Assembly (NCBI GenBank): GCA_027459845.1
Contig: DAIDGS010000020.1
Coordinates: 1 to 44,137, forward strand
Direction: 5' to 3'
Source: Vulcanimicrobiota bacterium
Lineage (GTDB): Bacteria; Vulcanimicrobiota; Vulcanimicrobiia; Vulcanimicrobiales; Vulcanimicrobiaceae
Length of the DNA: 44,137 bases
Shown here: positions 7,777-16,138 of the stretch, in pieces
Layout of the letters: every line of letters begins with the position of its first letter
Position numbering within the stretch: the first letter of the stretch is position 1
Made by a program: the position numbers and the translations under genes
The notes under the pieces: model-generated
Database searches by the model: none
What the model saw: the letters and a program-made list of their open reading frames with translations, nothing else
Told to the model about the DNA's origin: nothing

Positions 7777-8417
7777 CCCGCACCTTCGTCACGCTGGCGG
7801 TGTTGACGCTAGCCGCCGGCTACGCGGACGCCGTTGCGTTCTTTGGCCTCGGCGTCTTCACGGCCAACATGACCGGCAACACCGTGCTGCTCGGCGGAGC
7901 GTTCGCGCAGGCACTTCTGCCGCAACTGCATTTCTCGGTTGCGGTCGCACCACTGATCGTCTCGCTGGTCTGCTTCCTCTTCGGCGCGCTGCTTTCGGCG
8001 GTGCTGCTACGGCGCGAAACGCGGCGCCCGCCGTGGCGCACGATCGCGGTCGTGTTCACGATGGCGCTGCTGCTGGTCGCAGCCGCGGCGATCTTTCGCA
8101 TCGGCGGTGGCGCACAGTTGGTGCCGTGCGTCGCGTTGCTCTCGACCGTCATGGGACTGCAGAGCGTGGTCGCGGTGCGCGCGGGCATCCCTGGGGTTTC
8201 GACGACCTACGTCACCGGCACGCTGGTCACCGCGATGATCGATTTCTTCGGCGACGTCGAGGATCCGCACCGGCGCGAGCAGGGGCGCCCGAACGCGCTC
8301 ACCTGGGTGCTCTACCTGCTGGGTGCGCTGCTGGGTGCGGCGGCGCTCGCGATCCTGGGCGAACGCTCGCTGTGGCCGGTCGCGGTGGCAGTGGCGTTGC
8401 TGCTGCCCGTGGTATAG
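7773..8417 (+). CDS. DUF1275 (YoaK-type) integral membrane protein
   Basis: A 214-residue membrane protein with about six hydrophobic segments. The start (AAGYADAVAFFGLGVFTANMTGNT) is the characteristic opening of the DUF1275/YoaK family, and the later STTYVTGTL repeats the pattern, as expected for this internally duplicated fold. The function of the family is not established; a transport role is often supposed. The ATG overlaps the coaX stop (ATGA), so it is in the same transcript, though a link with CoA is not known. Confidence 0.85.
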   Translation: MTRTFVTLAVLTLAAGYADAVAFFGLGVFTANMTGNTVLLGGAFAQALLPQLHFSVAVAPLIVSLVCFLFGALLSAVLLRRETRRPPWRTIAVVFTMALLLVAAAAIFRIGGGAQLVPCVALLSTVMGLQSVVAVRAGIPGVSTTYVTGTLVTAMIDFFGDVEDPHRREQGRPNALTWVLYLLGALLGAAALAILGERSLWPVAVAVALLLPVV

Positions 8418-8426
8418 TAGGGGCCC

Positions 8427-9428
8427 ATGCCCCGTACCGTCGCACCGCTGCAGATCGGGCCGATCGCCGTTTGGCCGCCGTTGGTTCTGGCGCCGATGTC
8501 GGGCGTCACCAATCGGACGATGCGGGCGCTCTACAAGCCCTTCGGCCTCGGCCTTACCGTCACCGAGTTCGTCTCGTCGAACGCCTTGACGTACGGCAGT
8601 AAGCGCACGCTGGAGATGATCGACCGCCATCCCAGCGAGCGTCCCGGTTCGACGCAGCTGTGGGGTGACGATCCCGCGACCATGGCGCGCGCCGCCGCAC
8701 TGGTGCGCGAGTGCGGCGCCGACATCGTCGACATCAACTTCGGCTGCCCGGCGCCCAAGGTGACCAAGACCAACGGTGGTTCGGCCTGCCTGCGCGATCC
8801 GGATCGCTGCGAAGCGATCGTCCGCGCCGTGGTCGGGGCCGTCGACTGCCCGGTGACCGTGAAGATGCGCTTGGGATGGACCGAATCCGATCTGGTCTAC
8901 CTCGATGTTGCGACGCGCGCGCAAGCCGCCGGGGCGGCGGCCGTGACGCTGCACGCGCGCACCGCCAAGCAGTTCTATCGCGGGAGCGCCGACTGGCGGC
9001 ACATCGCGGCGCTCAAGCGGCACCTCGACATTCCGGTCATCGGCAACGGCGATCTCGCGGAGGCGCACGCCGCCATGCGCAGCATGCGCGAGAGCGGGGT
9101 CGACGGCATCATGCTCGGGCGCGCGACGCTCGGCAATCCTTGGTTGATCGCACAGGTCGCCGATCTCATGGAGGGGCGTAGCGCGCGACCGGATCCGACG
9201 CCGGCCGACCGCCTGCGCTACTGCATCGTGCACTATCGCACGATGGTCGAGGAGTTGGGCGAACGGCGTGCCGTGCCGCAGATGCGCAAGCACGTCGCGC
9301 TCTACCTCAAGGGGATCGCCGGCGCCGCCGCGTTGCGCGAACGCATGATGCGCATCGAGAGCGCCGCCGAGGCGATCGACACCATCGACGCCACCATCGA
9401 GCGGCTCGAGAACGCGCGCGCCGCCTGA
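8427..9428 (+). CDS. dusB: tRNA-dihydrouridine synthase (DusB-like)
   Basis: A 333-residue FMN-dependent enzyme that reduces specific uridines in tRNA. It has the TIM-barrel start (PLVLAPMSGVTN), the catalytic-cysteine segment (DINFGCPAPKVTKTNGGSAC), the FMN-phosphate region (VIGNGDL, GIMLGRATLGNPW) and the C-terminal helical domain with MRKH. It begins 9 bp after the DUF1275 gene with AGGGG just before the ATG, so it may close that operon. Confidence 0.94.
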   Translation: MPRTVAPLQIGPIAVWPPLVLAPMSGVTNRTMRALYKPFGLGLTVTEFVSSNALTYGSKRTLEMIDRHPSERPGSTQLWGDDPATMARAAALVRECGADIVDINFGCPAPKVTKTNGGSACLRDPDRCEAIVRAVVGAVDCPVTVKMRLGWTESDLVYLDVATRAQAAGAAAVTLHARTAKQFYRGSADWRHIAALKRHLDIPVIGNGDLAEAHAAMRSMRESGVDGIMLGRATLGNPWLIAQVADLMEGRSARPDPTPADRLRYCIVHYRTMVEELGERRAVPQMRKHVALYLKGIAGAAALRERMMRIESAAEAIDTIDATIERLENARAA

Positions 9429-9522
9429 TGCGTGTAGGGCGTACGTGCGCGGCGCGAGTGGGCGCGGCTCCGGGGCGCGCCGGATTTCACGCGCCGACCC
9501 CCGGCCGGGCGACGGTGCTGCC

Positions 9523-10806
9523 GTGATCGAGTCGAACGACGCCTTGTACGGTGCGCCGTCGGCGCGCGACTTGGAGGCGGAGGTCTTCGAGGACTATCGT
9601 CGCTACGTCAACCCGCCGCTGGCGCGGGTGATGAAGCTCTCGGGGTCGCCGATCGAAGTCCGCGCGCAAGGCTGCACGATCTGGGATCACAACGGGAAAG
9701 CCTACCTCGATTTTGCCGGCGGGTATGGCGTCTTCACGCTCGGACATTCGCATCCGCGCGTGATCGCCGCGGTGCGGGCGCAGATGGAGCGGCTCTCGCT
9801 CTCGGGCAAGACCATGTTCAACGTGCAGTTGGGACGGGCGTCGCGCCGGCTGGCCGAACTGGCGCCGGGCGATTTAGCGATTTCGTTTTGGTGCAACAGC
9901 GGAACCGAAGCGGTCGAGGGTGCGATCAAGCTTGCCCGCGCCGCGACCGGCCGCGCCAAGATCGTCGCGACGCTCGATGCGTACCACGGCAAAACGCTCG
10001 GCGCACTCTCGGCCAGCGGTCGCGAGACGTTTCAAGCGCCGTTTCGGCCGCTGATGGACGGCGTCGTGCGCGTGCCCTTCGGCGATGCCGCGGCGCTCGA
10101 TGCGGCGCTGACCGATGCGGCCGCCTTCATCGTCGAGCCGGTGCAGGGCGAGGGCGGCGTCAACGTGCCGCCGCCCGGGTACCTGCGTGCGGCGCGCGAG
10201 CGCTGCGATGCCGCCGGCGCGCTGCTGATCGCCGACGAGGTGCAGACCGGCTTCGGACGCTGCGGCTATCGCTTCGGCTGCGACCGCGACGGCGTCGTCC
10301 CCGACGTCATGACGCTGGCCAAAGGGCTCTCCGGCGGCATCGTGCCGGTCGGCGCCTACATTGCGCGCACCGACGTGTGGAACCGCGCCTACGCCAAACT
10401 GCCGCTGGTGCACACCTCGACCTTCGGCGGCAGCGAACTCGCCTGCGCTGCCGCATTGGCTGCGATGGAGGTGCTCGAAGCCGACGATCTGGTGGCCGCG
10501 GCCCGCGAACGCGGCGCGCAACTGCTCGCCGGGGCGCGCGCGGTCGCCGCCGAGTTTCCGGCGGTGGTGGCCGACGTCCGCGGGCTCGGCTTGCTGGTCG
10601 GCGTCGAACTCGCCAACGAGGGGTACGGCGGCTGGATCATTCCCGAGATGCTGCGCGCCGGAGTGACCGCCGCCTGGACGCTCAATCAACAGCGCGTGAT
10701 CCGGCTCGAACCGCCGCTGATCGTGAGCGCCGCCGAGGTGGACCGCGCGCTGGCGGCGCTGCGGAAAGGCGTTGCGGGCGCCTACGAGAAGCTCGGCCGA
10801 CTATAG
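9523..10806 (+). CDS. Class III aminotransferase (putrescine/ornithine type)
   Basis: A 427-residue fold-type I PLP enzyme. Motifs include FAGGYGVFTLGHSHP, CNSGTEAVEGAIKLAR, AYHGKTLGALSASG, IADEVQTGFGR and the PLP lysine K267 (TLAKGLSGGIVPVG). The internal segments resemble putrescine aminotransferase (PatA/YgjG), which moves amino groups between a terminal amine and 2-oxoglutarate, so an amine/aldehyde substrate is likely. The GTG at 9523 is chosen; earlier in-frame sequence is low-complexity. It heads a tightly packed cassette with the next three genes. Confidence 0.88.
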   Translation: MIESNDALYGAPSARDLEAEVFEDYRRYVNPPLARVMKLSGSPIEVRAQGCTIWDHNGKAYLDFAGGYGVFTLGHSHPRVIAAVRAQMERLSLSGKTMFNVQLGRASRRLAELAPGDLAISFWCNSGTEAVEGAIKLARAATGRAKIVATLDAYHGKTLGALSASGRETFQAPFRPLMDGVVRVPFGDAAALDAALTDAAAFIVEPVQGEGGVNVPPPGYLRAARERCDAAGALLIADEVQTGFGRCGYRFGCDRDGVVPDVMTLAKGLSGGIVPVGAYIARTDVWNRAYAKLPLVHTSTFGGSELACAAALAAMEVLEADDLVAAARERGAQLLAGARAVAAEFPAVVADVRGLGLLVGVELANEGYGGWIIPEMLRAGVTAAWTLNQQRVIRLEPPLIVSAAEVDRALAALRKGVAGAYEKLGRL

Positions 10807-10808
10807 CC

Positions 10809-11249
10809 ATGCCGTACGTCGAAACCTCGATCGCGATCGCCGCTCCGGCCCGCGCCGTCTACGAGCTTGCCAAGGACCAGGAACGCTTTCCGCAGTTCAT
10901 GCCGGACGTGGAGACCGTCACGGTGCTCGAGACCCATCCCGACCGCGCGATTTCACGCTGGAAGACGCTGGTCGAAGAGGCCCCGATCGAGTGGACCGAG
11001 GAAGATCGCTTCGACGATGCGCGATTGCGCATCGACTACCGGCTGATCGAAGGCGATTTGGATACCTTTCAAGGGGCGTGGACGTTCGAGCAGCGCGACG
11101 GCGTGACGCACGTCTCGCTCGGCGTCGAGTACGATTTCGGGGTGCCGACGCTCGCCGAGTTGATCGGTCCAACCCTCGAGAAGAAGGTGCGCGAGAATAG
11201 CGAGATGATGTTGGCGGCACTCAAGCGCGAGGCCGAAGGCCGTGCGTAA
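10809..11249 (+). CDS. SRPBCC / START-like protein (Coq10/polyketide cyclase family)
   Basis: A 146-residue single-domain protein of the START-like superfamily. The opening VETSIAIAAPARAVYELAKD and the FPQFMPDVETVTVLE segment are typical of Coq10-like and RatA-like members that form a deep pocket for lipids or quinones. It starts 2 bp after the aminotransferase stop and its end overlaps the next gene by 8 nt. In this setting it could bind a hydrophobic pathway intermediate, which is inference. Confidence 0.82.
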   Translation: MPYVETSIAIAAPARAVYELAKDQERFPQFMPDVETVTVLETHPDRAISRWKTLVEEAPIEWTEEDRFDDARLRIDYRLIEGDLDTFQGAWTFEQRDGVTHVSLGVEYDFGVPTLAELIGPTLEKKVRENSEMMLAALKREAEGRA

Positions 11250-12363
11250 ATTCTGCTTCGTGATCCATCCGCTCTCGCTCGCCGACATCGCCCGCTACGA
11301 GCCTGGCGCCAAGGGCAAGGGCGAGCCGATCCTGCGCAAGATCATGGAGTGGATGCCGCCCTGGGCGGTCGTCCACGTGACCGGCGTCCGGACCCCCGAC
11401 GGACGCGAGACCGAGGGCTGGTTCGTGGCCGCGCCGCTCCTGCCCGAACAACTGATCGCACTGCCACGCGACGAGGTCTACGCGCGCATCCAGCGCGCGA
11501 TCGAGATCGGCATCGAACTCGGTGCGGAGATCGCCGGCCTGGGCGCGTTTACGGCGGTCGTCGGCGACGGCGGCGTGACGATCAACCAGCGCGTCGGCAT
11601 TCCGGTGACGACCGGGAACTCGCTCACGATTGCCGCCGGCCTGCAGAGCCTCTTTCGCGGTGCCGACGAAATGGGCGTCGACGCCTCGCAGGCTACGCTG
11701 GCGGTGATCGGTGCGACCGGGTCGATCGGCGGCGCCTGCATCGAGCTGGCGGCCGAGCGCGTCGGCAAGATCGTGATGGTCGCGCGCAACGAAACGCGGC
11801 TGCGCAAGTTCCACGCGCAGAAGGCACCCGAGTTGCCGGTACCGAGTTCGTATACGACCGACATTGGGGCGGCCGTGCGCCAGGCGCAACTGGTGCTGAC
11901 GGCCACCTCCGCGACCCAGGATGTGATCGAACCCGAAGACTTGCAGACCGGCGCGGTCGTCTGCGAGCTCTCGCTGCCGCACGACGTCAGCCGGCGCGTC
12001 GCGCTGGAGCGCCCCGACGTGCTGGTGACCGAGGGCGGCAACATGCTCCTGCCCGGGAATCCGCGCTTCGAGCGGGTGCGCGAACCGGGGACCGAGTTCG
12101 ACCTGAATCTCCCGCCGCGAACGGCGCTGGCGTGCATGAGCGAGACGATGGTGCTGGCGCTCGAAGACCGGCTCGAACCCTTTACCCTCGGCCGCGGGAT
12201 CGACGTCGCGCGGGTGCGTGAGATGGCGGCGATGGCACAGCGCTGCGGCTTCGAGCTGGCGGGAATGCGTGCGTTCGATGCGGCGATCGATCGCGCCAAG
12301 ATCGAGGCGACGCGCGCGGCGGCGCAGGCGCGCCGCGCGCGGACGGTCGCGCAGCATGTCTGA
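11242..12363 (+). CDS. Acyl-ACP reductase (AAR)-like, NAD(P)-dependent
   Basis: A 373-residue protein built like cyanobacterial long-chain acyl-ACP reductase. An N-terminal domain contains LGAFTAVVGDGG and VTTGNSLT, followed by a Rossmann fold (VIGATGSIGGAC, GATGSIG at 157-163; then VMVARNETRL). C298 in LACMSETM aligns by eye with the cysteine that carries the acyl thioester in AAR, and LGRGID follows as SWGRNQI does there. AAR makes fatty aldehyde from acyl-ACP or acyl-CoA. No aldehyde-deformylating oxygenase is adjacent. Many databases label such proteins shikimate-dehydrogenase-like. Confidence 0.7.
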   Translation: MRKFCFVIHPLSLADIARYEPGAKGKGEPILRKIMEWMPPWAVVHVTGVRTPDGRETEGWFVAAPLLPEQLIALPRDEVYARIQRAIEIGIELGAEIAGLGAFTAVVGDGGVTINQRVGIPVTTGNSLTIAAGLQSLFRGADEMGVDASQATLAVIGATGSIGGACIELAAERVGKIVMVARNETRLRKFHAQKAPELPVPSSYTTDIGAAVRQAQLVLTATSATQDVIEPEDLQTGAVVCELSLPHDVSRRVALERPDVLVTEGGNMLLPGNPRFERVREPGTEFDLNLPPRTALACMSETMVLALEDRLEPFTLGRGIDVARVREMAAMAQRCGFELAGMRAFDAAIDRAKIEATRAAAQARRARTVAQHV

Positions 12364-13300
12364 GCGTAAGCGCGTCGTCTCGGTATCGCTCGGGTCGTCC
12401 ACGCGCGATCACCGCGCCGAGGTCGAACTGCTCGGCACGCGTTTCGACATCGAACGCATCGGCGTCGACGGTAAGCTCGATATCGCGATCGCCAAAGTGC
12501 GTGAACTCGACGGGACCGTCGACGCGATCGGTCTGGGCGGCATCGACGTCTATCTCTATGCCGGCAGCAAACGCTACGCTCTGCGCGATGGCCTGCGCCT
12601 GCTCGAAGCCGCCGCCGTCACGCCGGTGGTCGATGGCAGCGGTCTGAAGAATACGCTCGAACGCGAGGCCGTGCGCTTCATGCGCGAGCGGCTCGGCATC
12701 GAGTTGCGCGGACGCAAGGTTCTCATGGTCAGCGCGCTCGATCGTTTCGGGATGGCGCAGGCGCTGGTGGAGAGCGGCGCCGACGTTCTGTTCGGCGACT
12801 TCATCTTTGCCCTCGACAAAGACATGCCGGTGCGCGGGTTGCGCGAGTTCGAAGCGATGGCCGAAAAGTACCTCCCCGACGCCTGCAAGTTACCCTTTCA
12901 GTTCTTCTACCCCACCGGAAAGAAGCAAGAGAAGCCGCCCGAACCCAAGTATCCGCAGTACTACGCACAGGCCGAGATCATCGCCGGCGACTTTCATTTC
13001 ATGCGTCAGTATATGCCCGAGCGTCTCGATGGCAAGATCGTGCTCACCAACACGGTGACGCCGGCCAACGTCGAGGAGCTGCGGGAGCGCGGCGTGCGCA
13101 CGCTGATCACCACCACGCCCGACTTCGGGGGCCGCTCGTTCGGGACCAACGTGGTTGAAGCCGCGTTGCTGGCGCTGCTCGGCAAGCCGTGGAACGCGGT
13201 CGAGCCGGCCGATTACGCCGGTCTCTTGCAGGCGCTCGACCTCCGTCCGCGGGTGGTCGAGTTCGGACGCGGGGCGGGAGGCCCCGGTGCCGTCGCCTGA
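12356..13300 (+). CDS. Quinate 5-dehydrogenase-like protein, function uncertain
   Basis: A 314-residue soluble protein whose start (RVVSVSLGSSTRDHRAE) and the segments AIGLGGIDVYLYAG and VDGSGLKNTLERE match proteins annotated as quinate 5-dehydrogenase in Firmicutes. The annotation is weakly founded; I see no classic shikimate-dehydrogenase catalytic motif. It overlaps the AAR-like gene by 8 nt, so both are translated together and probably act in one pathway. RKVLMVSALDRFGMAQAL could be a nucleotide-binding turn. Confidence 0.6.
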   Translation: MSERKRVVSVSLGSSTRDHRAEVELLGTRFDIERIGVDGKLDIAIAKVRELDGTVDAIGLGGIDVYLYAGSKRYALRDGLRLLEAAAVTPVVDGSGLKNTLEREAVRFMRERLGIELRGRKVLMVSALDRFGMAQALVESGADVLFGDFIFALDKDMPVRGLREFEAMAEKYLPDACKLPFQFFYPTGKKQEKPPEPKYPQYYAQAEIIAGDFHFMRQYMPERLDGKIVLTNTVTPANVEELRERGVRTLITTTPDFGGRSFGTNVVEAALLALLGKPWNAVEPADYAGLLQALDLRPRVVEFGRGAGGPGAVA

Positions 13301-13390
13301 GAACTCCCCGCGCCAGCGCCTGCGGGCGCCAGCACGTTCGAGGGGTTTCGGGGGCTGCGGCGCCTTGACTCCCCCTTCATGAGGTTCGTA

Positions 13391-13906
13391 GTGAACGACA
13401 AAGAGACCGTCCTCACCGCCGAGGGACTCGCCAAGCTCGAGCACGAGTTGGACGAGTTGAAGACCGTCCATCGCAGGGAAGTCAACGACCGCATTCGTCA
13501 GGCCAAAGAGTATGGCGACCTGAGCGAAAACGCCGAGTACGAAGACGCCAAGCAGGAGCAGGCCTTTATCGAGGGACGGATTCTCAAGCTCGAAGCGATG
13601 ATGCGCAGCGCGCGCCTGATCGACGAGTCGGAGTACAACGCCGACGAAGTGCACTTGGGCTGCGTCGTCAAGGTCAAGGACCTCAAGAACAACGAGGCCT
13701 ACGAGTTCTCGATCGTCGGTTCGGCCGAGGCCGACCCGCCCAACCGCCGTATCTCCAACGAGTCGCCGCTGGGGCGCGCGCTGATCGGTCACAAAAAGGG
13801 GACGACGGTCGACGTGACGACGCCGCGTGGCATGGTCAAGTACAAGATCGAGGCGATCAAGAGCAACGGTACCGCCGGCAAGAAGGCTGCCAAGAAGGCG
13901 AGCTAG
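13391..13906 (+). CDS. greA: Transcription elongation factor GreA
   Basis: A 171-residue factor that rescues backtracked RNA polymerase by stimulating transcript cleavage. The N-terminal coiled coil holds the acidic tip GDLSENAEY, followed by ARLIDESEY and the C-terminal FKBP-like domain ending in SPLGRALIGHKKG. A lysine-rich tail (KKAAKKAS) is added. The ATG at 13379 is possible, but GAGG sits 7 bp before the GTG at 13391, and the family N-terminus (KETVLTAEGLAKLE) begins there. lysS follows after 6 bp, a common greA-lysS pairing. Confidence 0.95.
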   Translation: MNDKETVLTAEGLAKLEHELDELKTVHRREVNDRIRQAKEYGDLSENAEYEDAKQEQAFIEGRILKLEAMMRSARLIDESEYNADEVHLGCVVKVKDLKNNEAYEFSIVGSAEADPPNRRISNESPLGRALIGHKKGTTVDVTTPRGMVKYKIEAIKSNGTAGKKAAKKAS

Positions 13907-13912
13907 CGTTCG

Positions 13913-15433
13913 ATGTCCGCTTCCGGTTCCTGGGGGCACGACGCGCTCGGGAAGACCGAGGCGGCGCTGATCGAAGCCCGGCGCGAGAACCTTGCCGCGC
14001 TGCGCGCCGCCGGGCTCGACCCGTTTCTGCAGACCCGCTATCCGGTCGATGCGACCGCGGCCGAACTGGCCGCGCGCTACGCCTTTCTGGAGAACGGTGC
14101 GGCAGCCGAGGCCGAAGGCTGGAATCTCGCGGGGCGGCTGCTCTCCAAGCGCACCATGGGCAAGACGATCTTTGCCGATCTCGAGGACCGTACCGGCCGG
14201 CTACAGCTCTACGTTCGCCGGGATCGCGTCGGCGACGACGGTTTCGCGGCGTGGCAGCACTGCGAGCGCGGCGACGTGGTCGGCGTTCGCGGTACGATGT
14301 TCCGCTCCAAGATGGGCGAACTCACGCTGCAGGTGCGCGAGTTTGCGGTGCTCGCAAAGGCGCTTGCGCCGCTGCCCGACAAGTGGTCGGGTTTACAGGA
14401 CGTCGAAAAGCGTTACCGGCAGCGCTACGTCGATCTGATCGTCAATCCCGAGGTGCGCGATACGATGATCTTGCGCAGCCGGCTGATCGCCGAGATGCGC
14501 CGCTTCATCGACGGGCACGGTTTCCACGAGGTCGAGACGCCGACGCTGCTCCACGTGGCGGGCGGAGCGGCCGCGCGTCCCTTCGTCACGCACGTCAACG
14601 CGCTCGATCAGCTGATGCAGTTGCGTATCGCGACCGAGCTGAACCTCAAGCGCTTGATCGTCGGCGGGATGGAGCGCGTCTACGAGATCGGCCGCATCTT
14701 TCGTAACGAAGGTATCGACACCACCCACAATCCCGAGTTCACGATGCTCGAACTCTACGCGGCGTACTGGAACGTTGACGACATGCGCGCCTTCAACGAA
14801 GATCTGATCGCGCGGCTGGTGGACGTTGCCACGGGTGGAAAAACCGTGCTGGAGTACGACGGCACGGCAATTTCGTTCGCGCGTCCGTTCCGAACGGTCG
14901 GTTATCTGGAGGCGATCGCGACGCATAGCGCGGGGCGGTTCACGCGCGAGCGCCTGCTCGACCCGGTCGGGGCCTCCGGCGTATTGGAAGCGCTCGAACT
15001 GCCGTCCTCGCCGACGCACGGCCACGCGCTCGACAAGATCTTCGAGCGCGTCGTGGAGCCGCACCTCGTCGACCCTACCTTCGTGATCGACTACCCGGTC
15101 GTCATCTCGCCGTTGGCCAAGCGCAAGGCCGACGATTCCGAACTCACCGATCGCTACGAGCTGTTCTGCGCGAACATGGAGATATCGAACGCGTTCACCG
15201 AGCTGAACGACCCCGACGACCAGCGCGCCCGCTTCGAAGCGCAGATGCGCGAGCGCGCCAGCGGCGACGAAGAGATTCCGGAGCCGGACTGGGATTACGT
15301 GCGCGCGCTCGAGTACGGAATGCCGCCGACGGCCGGGATCGGGATCGGCGTCGACCGCCTGATCATGCTGCTCACCGGAAGCCGTTCGATCCGCGACGTG
15401 CTGCTCTTTCCGCTGCAGCGCCAGCACGGCTGA
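13913..15433 (+). CDS. lysS: Lysyl-tRNA synthetase, class II
   Basis: A 506-residue class IIb synthetase that charges tRNA-Lys. The N-terminal OB-fold anticodon-binding domain (about 65-160; GRLLSKRTMGKTIFADLED) is followed by the catalytic domain with motif 2 (IFRNEGIDTTHNPEFTMLE) and motif 3 (GIGIGVDRLIMLL). It is full length. It lies 6 bp after greA and is followed 4 bp later by the metallothionein-like gene. Confidence 0.97.
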   Translation: MSASGSWGHDALGKTEAALIEARRENLAALRAAGLDPFLQTRYPVDATAAELAARYAFLENGAAAEAEGWNLAGRLLSKRTMGKTIFADLEDRTGRLQLYVRRDRVGDDGFAAWQHCERGDVVGVRGTMFRSKMGELTLQVREFAVLAKALAPLPDKWSGLQDVEKRYRQRYVDLIVNPEVRDTMILRSRLIAEMRRFIDGHGFHEVETPTLLHVAGGAAARPFVTHVNALDQLMQLRIATELNLKRLIVGGMERVYEIGRIFRNEGIDTTHNPEFTMLELYAAYWNVDDMRAFNEDLIARLVDVATGGKTVLEYDGTAISFARPFRTVGYLEAIATHSAGRFTRERLLDPVGASGVLEALELPSSPTHGHALDKIFERVVEPHLVDPTFVIDYPVVISPLAKRKADDSELTDRYELFCANMEISNAFTELNDPDDQRARFEAQMRERASGDEEIPEPDWDYVRALEYGMPPTAGIGIGVDRLIMLLTGSRSIRDVLLFPLQRQHG

Positions 15434-15437
15434 GCGC

Positions 15438-15596
15438 ATGGACGGTCAGAAGTGCCTGCGCGAGCCGTGCTCGTGCTACGTCGATCTCGGCCAGAGCTAC
15501 TGCGGCGATCGCTGCCGTGCGGCGGCCCAAGCCGAGGTCGATGCCGGGCCACGCAGTCGCTGCGACTGCCGGCATGCCGGGTGTCTCGCCACCTAG
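15438..15596 (+). CDS. Metallothionein-like small Cys-rich protein
   Basis: A 52-residue protein too short for ordinary ORF cut-offs. It holds eight cysteines (6, 11, 13, 22, 26, 42, 44, 49) and His46. The pattern K-C-x4-P-C-x-C-x-V-D, then YC-x3-C, then C-x-C-x-H-x2-C closely follows bacterial SmtA/BmtA metallothioneins, which bind Zn, Cd or Cu in the cytosol. It starts 4 bp after lysS and is probably cotranscribed. No ArsR/SmtB regulator is adjacent, unlike the cyanobacterial smt locus. Confidence 0.85.
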   Translation: MDGQKCLREPCSCYVDLGQSYCGDRCRAAAQAEVDAGPRSRCDCRHAGCLAT

Positions 15597-15689
15597 GCGA
15601 TAAATCGTCTGCAACCAACTTAGTGTAGCCTGTGTTATGGCGGTCATTCACACCGCGACATCGACACACGTAAGGAGTGCAGCGACACC

Positions 15690-16133
15690 GTGGACCTCAC
15701 CAAAACGCCACCCCGTTCCGTCCGCAGCCCATGGCAGGGCATCGTTCAACTCGGCCGCGCCATCGATAAGGGCAAGGCCAAAGCGCACGGCAACCTCGGC
15801 GAGTATCACTACAACTGTCCGATGGACCAGGCCGTCTTCGGTTTTCTCGGGATCGACGCCGACGCATTGCTCGAACGTATCCGGACCGCCGGCGGCGACG
15901 CCGAGATCGAAGCGTTCACGCGGCCCTTCGTGGCGAAGAAATCCGCCGCCGAGATCGAGAACTGGAACCGCGAATGGCTCAACCATGCGCCCGAGACGCC
16001 CGAGAAGCAGGCCTACTTTCAGGAGTTGCTTCGCAGCATCGACCCGAGCCGAGCGGACGTGACCACCTGGGTGGACCTGCTGGATCTCGAGGAGGGACGC
16101 GAGGTCCCGCAGCGCGCGGCGACGATCGCCTAA
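15690..16133 (+). CDS. DUF5069 protein
   Basis: A 147-residue soluble protein whose opening (MDLTKTPPRSVRSPWQGIV), LGRAIDKGKAKAHG and LGEYHYNCPMDQAVFGFLGI are typical of DUF5069. The biochemical role of the family is not known to me. It uses a GTG start with AAGGAG 12 bp upstream, a longer gap than usual. The truA reading frame begins right after its stop, which suggests translational coupling. Confidence 0.85.
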   Translation: MDLTKTPPRSVRSPWQGIVQLGRAIDKGKAKAHGNLGEYHYNCPMDQAVFGFLGIDADALLERIRTAGGDAEIEAFTRPFVAKKSAAEIENWNREWLNHAPETPEKQAYFQELLRSIDPSRADVTTWVDLLDLEEGREVPQRAATIA

Positions 16134-16138
16134 CCACC

